Shown here: positions 10,901 through 22,900 of the stretch, in pieces
Layout: each line of letters begins with the position of its first letter
How positions within the stretch are numbered: the first letter of the stretch is position 1
From: Delphinapterus leucas
Taxonomy: Eukaryota; Chordata; Mammalia; Artiodactyla; Monodontidae
Assembly: GCF_002288925.2 (NCBI RefSeq)
Contig: NW_022098057.1
Coordinates: forward strand, 63,417,641 to 63,481,640
Length of the DNA stretch: 64,000 nt
Direction of reading: 5' to 3'
Program-made: the position numbers and the translations under genes
The notes under the pieces: generated by a model
The model's input: the letters and a program-made list of their open reading frames with translations, nothing else
Told to the model about the DNA's origin: nothing
Database searches by the model: none

Positions 10901-13900
10901 AACTTAGTGTCTATCAATGGATGAATGGATAAAGAAAATGTGTATACACACACACACAATGGAGTATCATTCAGCCATTAAAATAAAGAAGAAGAGGGCT
11001 TCCCTGGTGGCACAGTGGTTGAGAGTCCGCCTGCCGATGCAGGGGACACGGGTTTGTGCCCCGGTCCGGGAAGATCCCACATCCCGCGGAGCGGCTAGGC
11101 CCGTGAGCCATGGCCTCTGAGCCTGCGCGTCCAGGGCCTGTGCTCCACAACGGGAGAGGCCACATCAGTGAGAGACCCGCGTACCGCAAAAAAAAAAAAA
11201 GAAGAAGAAGGAAATCTTGCCACTTGCAACATGGATAGAACTTGAGGATGTTATGCAAAGTGAAGTAAGTCAAACAAGGAAAGACAAATACTACCAGTGA
11301 TCTCACGTGTGGGATCTTCAACCAACCAACCTCACAGATACATAGAACAGATTAGATTTGTGGTTTCTAGAAGCAAAAGGTTGGGGGGTGGTCAGAAAGG
11401 GCAAATGAAGGCAGTCAAAAGATACAAACTTCCAGTTATAAAATAAATAAGGCCTGGGGATATAATGTATAGCATGGTGACTATAGTTAATAATTCTGTA
11501 TGATCCAGCAATCCACTCCTGGGCACATATCCAGAGAAAAGCAAAACTGGAAAAGACACATGCACCCCAGTGTTCATTGCAGCACTATTTACAATAGCCA
11601 AGACATGGAAGCAACCTAAGTGTCCATCAACAGATGAATGGATAAAGAAGATGTGGTACATATATACAATGGAATATTACTCAGCCATATAAAGGAACGA
11701 AACTGAGTTATTTGTAGTGAGGTGGATGGACCTAGAGACTGTCATAATGAGTGAAGTAAGTCAGACAGAGAAAGACAAATATTATATGATATTGTTTATA
11801 TGTGGAATCTAAGAAAAGGGTATAAGGACTTCTCTGGTGGTCCAGTGGTTAACACTCTACCGTTTCCACTGAAGTGGGCACGGGTTCAATCCCTGGTCAA
11901 GGAACTAAGATCCTGCACGCAATGGGTCCAGTGGTTAAGACTCTACCATTTCCACTGCAGTGGGTATGGGTTCAATCCCTGGTCAAGGAACTAAGATCCT
12001 GCACGCCGTGGGGCACGGCCAAAAAAAAAAAAAAAAAAGGTACAAATGTACTTATCTACAAAACAGAAATAGAGTTGCAGGTGTAGAAAACAAACTTATG
12101 GTTACCAGGGGGTAAGTGGGGGGAAGGGATAAATTGGAAGATTGGGATTGACATATACACACTACTATATATAAAATAGATAACGAATAAGGACCTACTG
12201 TACAGCACAGGGAACTCTACTCAATACTCTGCAATGGCCCTTATGGGAAAATCTAAAAAAGAGTGGATATATGCATATGTATAACTGATTCACTTTGCTG
12301 TACACCTGAAACTAATACAGCATTGTAAATCAACTATACTCCAATAAAATTTTTTTTTAAATTCTGTATTGTATATCTGAAAGTTGCTAAGAGAGTGGCT
12401 TTTAAAAGTTCTCACAAGAAAAAACTGTAAATATGTGTGGTGATGAATATTAACAAGACTTACTGTGATCATTTCATAATATATACATATTTTGAATCAT
12501 TATGTTGTACACCTTAAACCAATATAATGTCATATGCCAATTATAACTCAATTTTAAAAGATTTAACATAAAAGAGCAAAAAATTAGCAAGAAAACACAA
12601 ACGAGTAAATAAATGTAAAAAACCATGAACACTTTCAAAAGAGAAAATACAAACAGAAAATAATATTTTAAAATTAATCTCTTTAATCAAAGAAATTTGA
12701 GTTAAAATGAGACCATTTTGCCTATATTAGCAAAGATTTTTTTTTAAAGCTATATAAGGAAAAGTTGTGAAGGAGATGAGAATTCTCATACACCAGTGGA
12801 GTAAGGATACATTAGTAGTCTTTTTGGAAAGCAATTTTATAATGTGTGCCAAATGCTTTTAAAATGGTCGTCTTCCAAATACTGTATGGTATCACTTGTA
12901 CGTGGAATCTTAAAAAAAAAGGTGAACTAGAAACAGAGAGTAGAATGGTGGTTGCCAGGGGCTGAGGTGATGGGGGAAATGGGGAAATATTTGGCAAAGG
13001 GTACAAACTTCCAGTTATAAGATTAATAAGTTCTGGGGATCTAATCGTACACCATGTTAACTATAGTTAATACTTCTGTATTGTAGGGACTTCACTGGTG
13101 GTCCAGTGGTAAAGAATCTGCCTTCCAATGCAGGGGACACGGGTCTGATCCCTGGTCAGAGAACTAAGATCCCACATGCCGCAGAACAACTAAGCCCACA
13201 TGCCACAACTACTGAGCTCGTGCACCTCAACTAGAGAGCCTGCATGCCACAACTACAGAGCCCACGCGCCCTGGAGCCCGCATGCCACAACTAGAGAAGA
13301 GAAAACCCACAAGCCACAACTAGAGAGAAGCCCGTGCACCGCAATGAAAAATCCTGCATGGCTCAACAAAGATCCCGTGTGCCGCAACTAAGATCCAATG
13401 CAGCCAAAAATAAATAAATAAATAATAAATCTTAAAAAAAAAACTGTACTGTATACTCAAAAGTTGCTAAGATAGTAAATCTTAAATATTCTCATCACAA
13501 AAACAAAAACAAAAAAAAAGGTAATTATGTGAGGTGATGGAGGTGTTAACTAACCCTGTTATGGTAATCATTTGCAATGTATCTGTGAATCAAATCATCA
13601 CACTGTACATCTTAAACGTACACAGTAGTATATACATCAAGTGTATCTCAAATCTGAAAATAAATGAATGAATCAATGTTTAAAATCCCTCTGGCTTATA
13701 AGATTGTGTCTCTTTACCACCCCCCCACCCAAAACCTACTAATAAATAACTCTTCACAACTACATTTTCTTTTTTATTATTCTATATTTGAGCAATTTTA
13801 TGGAGAAAAAGAATCCCTTTAATACACTAACTATTTAACTATAATATTACCTTGGAAGGTAGCATGGTAGAGTAGAAAGAACCAAAGTTTGGGGTCAGAT

Positions 13901-16900
13901 GAACCATATTTAAATTCTGATGGTGTCACATAGTATATGCTAACCTCACTGAATCACCAACTCCTCACCTATAAATGAGAATAACAGTACCTCTTTCATA
14001 GTATTGTTGTGAGAATAAAATGTAGCCTGCTTAAGCACTCAATAAATACTAGTTTTTATTAGTTACATCTTCTAAAACTAAAATGTTAGTTTTATGAAAC
14101 TAAAATGTTAGTTTTTATATCATCTAGTTCATCTTTGCAGGGCCTTACCAGGAAAAATGTTAATATAGTTGTAATCAAGGTGTACATATTATACCCCTTT
14201 TCCATGTATTGATGATCTAAATATTTATCATTTTAATGGTTATATCACATTCCCTTGCTAAGAGTATCATAATTTATTTAACCATTCTGCAATTATTAGA
14301 TAGTGTATTTCTAGTGACTCTGCATTAACTACTTTATCATCTGATCCCCGTAACACTTCTGTATTGTTGAGACAGGAGGGGTATCCCCATCTTACAAATG
14401 AGGAATAGGTGGCACAGAAAATTTGAATTCTCCCAAGTCAGTTCATTACAACGAAAGTCAAACGAGAAATCCCAGGTTTCCTATCTTCAAATTCAGTGAT
14501 TCTCCACTCTGTTTAGATCTCTCCTTTATCTAGAACTACATTTTGTATCTACAGATTTTTAAAAATGACATTCTAACTTCTGCCACCATTAGGTCAATAA
14601 TTTATGAAATATTAAAAATATTTTTATTCAGAATTATTAATTATTGACTGATACCAAGCAAGTAGAAAACCATATAAGCAATTAAACTTCTCCAACTGAA
14701 CACTATCTTACATATTTTAAAACTGAAACCCTCCATTAAATTCATTCAAGCATTCACACGGTAGTAACACTGTTCCTTTTTTGGTTGATCTGGCTGAACA
14801 AGGCAGAATATCATTCGTTATCAAGAAATAGATACTGTTCTAGATGCTGCAGTGAATATAATAGTAAAAATATCCTTGTTGTCCTGGAGCTTATCTTTCC
14901 AGTACTGAAGATGGGTGATAAATAAATCATTAAAATGAATATGTTAGTGATAAGTGCAAAGCAAAAACAGCAGGAAAGGGGGATAGGATAGGAAGTGCTG
15001 CGGAGGGGTGGTCTACAGTGTCAGATGAGTGGCCAACGAGTCCTCACTAGATGGGAGATGTCTGAGTCAAGATCTAAAAGAAATGGGGCTTCCCTGGTGG
15101 CGCAGTGGTTAAGAATCCGCCTGCCAATGCAGGGGACATGGGTTCGAGCCCTGGTCCGGAAAGATCCCACATGCCGCGGAGCAACTAAGCCCGTGCGCCT
15201 GCGCTCTAGAGCCTGCGAGCACACCTACTGAAGCCCGTGTGCACCTCAACGAAGAGTAGCCCCCGCTCTCCGCAACTAGAGAAAGCCCACACGCGCAGCA
15301 ATGAAGACCCAACGCAGCCAAAAATAAACAAATAAAATAAATAAATTTATTTAAAAAAAAAATCTGAAAGAAATGAGGGAGTGACCAGGTAGATATCTAG
15401 GGGAAGAGTGGCATTAGCAGAGGAAACAGAGAAGGGCAAAGGCCCTGAGTTGGGAGCTTGTCTGCTGTGTTTTAGAACAAGATGGCCAGTATAGCTAGAA
15501 CAGAACAAGACAGGGGAGAATAGTAGATGAAATCAGAGAAGTAATGGTAGCCAGATCAGAAAATGAACTTGCCGAACTTGCCGGTCTTCAAGGGTCTTTG
15601 GAGTCTCAGTAAGATGGGAAAACCATTGAAAATTTTGAGGAAAGGAGTGATGTGGTCTGATTTACCTTTGAACTGAAGGGGGTATGACAGCAGGAAGACC
15701 AACTAGGAGACTACAACAAGAGATGATGGTAACAGCAGTGGTCTGATTCTAGACAGAATTTAAAAGTAAAGCCAACAGAATTTGCTGACGTATTAGATAG
15801 TGTGAGGAGAAGAGGCATCTCCAAGGTTTTAGGCCTCAACAACTGAAGAAAGAAGCTGGTGTTTATAGCAAGCAAGGTAGGGAGAGGAAGGCTATCAGAA
15901 ACTCAGTGTTAGTAGTTTTAGAGATACCTACTCCATAAAAAGTACAAGTGCCAAATCAGCAGTTGGACAGACAAGTCTGGAATTAGAGAGGTACAGACTG
16001 GGGATATAATTTGGGAGTCATCAGCACAGAGATGATATTTAGAACAAGGGAATGAATGCAGATGGAAAGAGAAGACATCCAAACACTGAACTCTGGGTAC
16101 CCCACTGTTCAGAGGTTGGGGATATAAGGAGGATGCAACAAGGACTGAAAAGAAGGAAAAACAGACAAGCAGAAGCTAAATCTAAAAAGTATGTCAAGGA
16201 AGAGAGACTAATCAACTGAGCCAGAAGCTAGATTGATCAACTATGCCAAATGCTACTGATAGGTCAAATAAGATGAGGACTAAGAATTTACCACTAAATT
16301 TGGCAAAGTATAAATCACTGGTGAACTTGATAAGACATTGATTCTTAACCCTGGACTTGAAAAACCTCAAAATATCTGGTTATTTAAAGAAGTGCTTGGG
16401 ACTTCCCTGGTGGCGCAGTGGTTAAGAATCCGCCTACTAATGCCGGAGACACAGGTTCTAGCCCTGGTCTGGGAAGATCCCACATGCCGTGGAGCAACTA
16501 AGCCCGTGTGCCACAACTACTGAGCCTGCGCTCTAGAGCCCGTGAGCCACAACTACTGAAGCCTGTGTGCCACAACCACTGAAGCCTGCGTGCTTAGAGC
16601 CCATGCTCCGCAACAAGAGAAGCCACTGCAATGAGAAGCCTGCGCGCTGCAACGAAGAGTAGACCCTGCTCATCACAACTAGAGAAAGCCCACATGCAGC
16701 AACGAAGACCCAAAGCGCCAAAAATAAATATTAAAAAAAAAGAAAGAAGTGCTACACATAGCCTCAAAACAAAATTAACTAAATCCATTTTAATTTTAGA
16801 AGACTGCCAAGTTTTTTTTTAATAGACTTCATTTTGTAGAGCAGTGTTAGGTTCACAGCAGAGCTGAGTGGAAGGTACAGAGATTTCCTATCTACCTCCT

Positions 16901-19900
16901 TGCCCCCAAACATGTATAGCCTCCTCCAGATTGCCAAGCGGTACGTAAAATTTACTAAGGAAATGAACAGTAACACAGTGGTGTTACAAAGTTCACCTTT
17001 GTAGGACCGTGACCCTCTAAAGTAAAAGTTTTCAATTTAGGCTCTCCAGAGCCCTAGAAGTTCTACAGCATCTCTTTTGTACTACCACAATGGGGAGGGA
17101 AGAAGGTATCTGTAGTGGATTGGGCTCAGGGTTCTTCTGATCTGTTTAACCAGAGTACCTCAATCAGTTTTTACATACTGTATTTCAGAAGGGTTTTACA
17201 GTTAAAAAAAAAAAAGTTATTGAAAATCACTGCCCTGAAGCAGTGGTTCTCAAAGTGCAGTGCTCAAACTAGCAGCAGCACCTGGCACCTTGTTAAAAAT
17301 GCAAATTCTCAAGTCCCAACCCAAACCTACTGAATCAGAGTCTGGGGATGAGCATTGTGGGTTAACAAGTCCTCCAGGTGATTCTGATGCATGCTGAAAT
17401 TTGAGAACCAGTGCCTCCAATATTTCAGATATTTTGCTTAGGTAGTTGTTTGCCTTCCTTTAAGCACTGCTATCCTCAGTGGAAATCAAAACAGAAATTT
17501 TAGATTATAGATGAAAACATGCAAATATCAGTATTTTAGGATATTAGAATAATATTTCTTACACAATTATATTTGGATTAAGGCTGCCATTAGACCTTAT
17601 CCAAGGGGTATTTTTAAGAACTCTGAAGTTTTTAATATAAAATAATTTCAGCTATTAGATGACCACCTAGACAGCTCTATAGAGAGGTCCCAAAGTATAC
17701 TGAAAAGTCATATTCCAATATTATGAGTGAGGAATTCTTAATGTCAATTCTTGACTAGTTTCAATCAAAGATTAAAATTTAGGGACTTCCCTGGTGGTCC
17801 AGCGGTTAAGACTACAGGCTCCCAATGCAGGGGGCCCAGGTTCGATCCCTGGTCAGGGAACTAGATCCCACACGCCGCAACCAGAAGTTCCCGCACACTG
17901 CAATGAAGATCCCACGTGCCACAACTAAGACCCAGTGCAGCCAAACAAGTATTTTTTTTTAAAAAAAGATTAAAATTTATCTGACATGCAACATACCTCT
18001 TTCATATACTGATTATATAGAGCTTCTGATGATTCTAGATAAGCTTGTGCAGTTTCAATTTCTTCTCTTTCAGACCACAAGATACCCAGGTTATTCTGGA
18101 AAATAAAGACAAATAATGACAATAAAAATCTTCCAATGAAGTAGTTTTCATAGTTTCAAAGTCAATACTTACCTATCAGATAGTATCAATACCACAGTCT
18201 GATTAACCATGAATTAATTATTCATAATACTACTGTCCTTACGTCGTGGGAGGCAGCCACTAAGATGGATTCCCTGGTGATTCCTGCCTCCTGGTGCTCA
18301 TGCCCTGTATAATCTCTTCCCCTTAAGTCTGGGCTGGATTTAGTGACTTGCTTCTAACAAATAGAATATGGCAAAAGTGATAGAAGGTCTCTTCCAACAT
18401 CAGGTTACAAAATACTGTGGTTCCATTTTGGGTGCTCCCTCTTGCTTGTACTCTCTGAGGGAAGCCAAATGCCATATTCTGAGCCACCCTATGGATAGAC
18501 TCACATGGTCTGGGAGGTCAACAGCCAGCAAGGAATCGAGGCCCCTCAGACCAACAACCTGTAAGAAACTGAATCCTGCCAACAACCACGTGAGTGAGCT
18601 TGTAAGTAGGTTCTCCCCAAGCTGAGCCTTCAAGTGCAGCCCCAAGCAGGCCAACAATCTGATGAGAGACCTTGAGCCAGAAGCAACTAGCTAAGCCATG
18701 CCTGGATTCCTGTTATAATAAAAGTTTGTTGTTTCAATTTGCTACATTTAGGGGTACAATGTTACATTTTAAAAACTAAGCCAGTTTTTCCCCTGCCACA
18801 GGACTCTTTTTATCAGACTCTGTATAGGGAAAATCAGGCCTGTTTACATGGTCAGAATTCAAGACTAGCTCCCCTTTAGACAGGTTACTCTGCCTCCCAA
18901 TGCTTGTGACAGGCTTTCAGGCACAGGGATACCTCTGAGGCTGGGCTTCCAACATCTTTTGCTTACCTCCCTAGGGAAGGGAACAGAATAAGGAAAACAA
19001 AGTTTTTAAAGCAAATTCTTAACCTGGGCCCAAGGACCCACAAGTTACCCATGAAGAGAATTCAGAGTCTATGAATGCAGATGGAGAACTATTACAAACT
19101 TATTTTCACTATGTCCTACGAAACAGTATTACAGTACCTGGGATTTCTGTGGCCTATAGAATTGAAAAAAATCTTCATATTACAGCTTGCAGATATCTCA
19201 AAATACCATTTATATTCATTAGTACTTTAAAATTATGGAAGTTATTAGACACAGATGTTATTTAATGTGTTAATAAGGAAGCTCATGTATCACTATATCA
19301 TACATTTGTTTTAAAAATATTTTAGTAACTTCTATGTTATTGGTTTCTTTTATAACCCCTACATTTTATTTTATACATTTAAAATCATTATTCTGTTTCA
19401 TGAAATGCAGGCTTCAGTAGATTGCAAAAGGGGTACATGACACAAAAAAACATGTTTAGAAACCCTACAGTTTAAAGGTGACATGATCACTGCCCTGAAA
19501 CACAGACCTCTGGTCTCATGGCTTCATGTAATATACCTATTCTATAATTTTTTTTAAGTGACTTGATCAGTGTTCAGTGTCTAGGACTGCAGGTAGGTCA
19601 TAGTGATAAATTACTGAGATTGGGCAGTTCTCTCCTCTATATTACTTATGCAATCCTTTGCGGTACCCTGGGGAAGCTTAAAGGGCTCTGGCCCACTACA
19701 AATTTACCGATTATTCTGCCCACCTAGCCTCAGAGAATATAATCTCCCTTAATATTCATTTCTTGAATTTAGAAATTAATCCACAAGTCACCTTTTCTCA
19801 CTCCCTAGGTCAGCTTATTTTTCCTCTGACAACAGTCCTTGAGATACTCCATTTGGCCATGACACCAGCACAACCCCAGAAGACTGTACCTAGCCTAGAC

Positions 19901-22900
19901 AGATTAGCGACACACCCACTACCAGGAACTGGTTAGCCACATTTACTCTATTTTGACGGGATGGTGATGCATTTAGGCTGCTAGATCCAGGGTAGGCTGT
20001 GCCACAGAAAGCAACAACTCTGGTGTGTCATAAATCTTAAATCAAGTAGAGACCCTAGAGTGTGTCTACAAACGACTAAAGGCTTTTTTTAACCATAACC
20101 TATTGAGGTCCTGAAGTTAAGGACCATGCAAGGGATCTAGAACTGATTTGATTTTTCAAAATTAATAGTGTTGTTTTTTTCAGTGTTTACTCCACATAGG
20201 TGACTGCTTTTGACATTCTACATGAATTATTTTTACAATATAAATCCCATAATACATCAGAAAGTACTGTATCATTCACAAAGCAACATCATGTTCTTGC
20301 CCTTGGGATAACAGAATAGGTAAGGAAAAAAAATAAATATAAAACAAAAACTGCTAAAAAAGTACTACTGGTGAATTCTACCAAAAATGTAAGGAAAAAA
20401 TAATACCAACTCTACACAAATTCATCAAGAAAAGCAAAGAGGAAAGAACACTTCCCATCTCATACTAAACCAAAGATACAACGAGAAAACTACAGACTGA
20501 TATCCTTCATGAACAAAGATACAAAAAATATTAAAAAAATTTTAGCAAATCCAGTCCAACAATATATAAAAGGGTAATATTTTACTCGTTTGGCTTGGCA
20601 AAAACTCCAAGTGGAGTTTATCACAGGAAAGAAAGGTTGGTTTAACATTGGAAAATCAATCAATGTAATTCACCATATTAACAGACTAAAAAAGGAAGAA
20701 AAAATATCATCTCAGATGCAGCAATGAAATAATGACGCGGATTGAAAGAAGTCAGACCAAAAGAAGAGTATACACCATATGATTCCATTATGAAATTCTA
20801 GAAAATGTGGTGAAGGAGGGCAAGGAGAAGGGAGAGAGAATAAAGGAGTGAGACAGGAATTACAAAGGGACACAGGAAACTTTTAGTGGTGATGGATATG
20901 TTCATTACCTTGATTGCAGTAACTGTTTCATGCGAATATAAAGATGTCAAAGTTCATCAAATTGTATACTCTAGATATGTGCAGTCTACTGTACATCAAT
21001 TGTACCTCAATAAAGCTATAAACACACAAAAACCGCCCTCCTTATATATATGTATCCTGGCAGTGGGGAGAATAATCTACTAATTTGTCAAGTTAAATTT
21101 CACTCAGGAAATGCAAGTGTATATTGCTGATAGCACAAATTAGAAGGAAAACCAGATAAAAACCATTCCTAAGGCCCCCTTCTTCTGGGGAAGGTCTCCC
21201 TTGATAATCTAATGTGGGTCCAGGTCCTGTATATCTATAGTTTCCCAGGAAGGAGACACCAGATTGAGACAAAAGAGTCAGAATATCACAAATTCCCATG
21301 GACTGATACTTTCAAACTTTTTCCTACACATACATACACACACACAGGTAGTCTTTTGCCAAAATGGAATCACTCTATGTAATTCCAAACATGCCTTTTA
21401 GTCTTCCCTCTCCTCTTAGTATTGATAGTTTTGGTTAACAAGTATAAATCATTATTTCTAATGGCTGCATATTGTTCTTCTGTATGGATGTACCAGTATT
21501 TATTTAACTATAGATCTCACTAATGTTTATTCTTTTTTTGAAACTAACAATGCTGTGACAAACATCCATGTTAACCTACCTTTGCATACCTGTCTCAATA
21601 TTATTTTAGAATACTGATGTGGAATTTTTAAGTCTTTTTTTTTTTACTACTTATTTTATTTATTTATTTTTGGCTGCACTGGGTCTTCGTTGCTGTGCGT
21701 GGGCTTTCTCTAGTTGCGGCAAGCGGGGTCTACTCTTTGTTGCGGTGCGTGGGCTTCTCATTGTGGTGGCTTCTCTCGTTGCGGAGCGCGGGCTTCAGTA
21801 GTTGCGGCTCGTGGGCTCAGTAGTTGTGGCTCACGGGCTCTAGAGCGCAGGCTCAGTAGTTGTGGCGCACAGGCTTAGCTGCTCCGTGGCATGTGGGGTC
21901 TTCAAGGACCAGGGCTCAAACCCGTGTCCCCTGCATTGACAGGCGGATTCTTAATCACTGCGACACCAGGGAAGCCCGAAGTCAAAGTCTTGACTCAAGA
22001 GTTTTGATACCTACTGATCTCCAGGAAGTTCTATGAATTTATATTTCCACTAGCGATAATGCTAATGGGCAGTATCCATCTCCTCATTGTTTCTCCAACA
22101 ATAAACGTAACCAATATCTTTAATAATCTCTGCCAATGTGATACAATTTTTCTATCTCATTCTTTCAGTTTGCTTTATTAGTAGTGAGGTCAAATCTCTC
22201 ATCATATATAGCAAATATTAAACGTAATAAAATGCTATAGAGTGGTAATGCCATTGGAATAAACAGATCAACTGAACAGTAGAGTTCAGAAACAGACTAG
22301 CATAAGCCCAATCTAATTAAAATACTACTGTTGTACCTCCCAGGCTAGTTCCAGTGCATTACTTTTCTTTTCATATTTTTATATTCACTTTTCTTTATTC
22401 TTTCAGATAAACATATTCATTTTGTCCAGTTCTAAGAAAAAAGAAAGCCTATTGTGATTTCAGCAGGAATTGCATCAGACCTATAAATGAACATCAGGAA
22501 AATATGTTTAATCTTGCCACCTAGGAACATGGTATATCATTCCTTTTAAGATTATCAGTTCTATTACCCCAATACTCTCTTTGTAAATGCAATTTCTGAA
22601 AATAATATTTTAACAAGTTTTTGCTTATATATAGAATATTACTGATATTATATATTTACCTTATATCCTCCTGTTTTATCAGACTAATAGTTCTAAGACT
22701 TTTACAGTTGATGACTTTAGGTTTTTTAGGTATATAAGGATCACATATAAAAATGATGATTTTTGGGGCTTCCCTGGTGGCGCAGTGGTTGAGAGTCCAC
22801 CTGCCGATGCAGGGGACACGGGTTCGTGCCCTGGTCCAGGAAGATCCCACATGCCACAGAGCGGCTGGGCCCGTGAGCCATGGCCGCTGAGCCTGCGCAT

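Larger units (their letters stand above)
10095..12560 (+). mobile_element. Old L1 (L1MA-like) split by later insertions
   Basis: Segments 10095-10564, 10769-10995, 11201-11500 and 12360-12560 read as one L1 ORF2-3' end plus 3'UTR (CTTCTGCACAGCAAAGGAGA ... AAAACCACAATGAAATATTA ... TGGTGACTATAGTTAATAAT ... ATTATGTTGTACACCTTAAA). It is interrupted by SINEs at 10565 and 10996 and by a younger L1 at 11501-12359. Confidence 0.85.
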
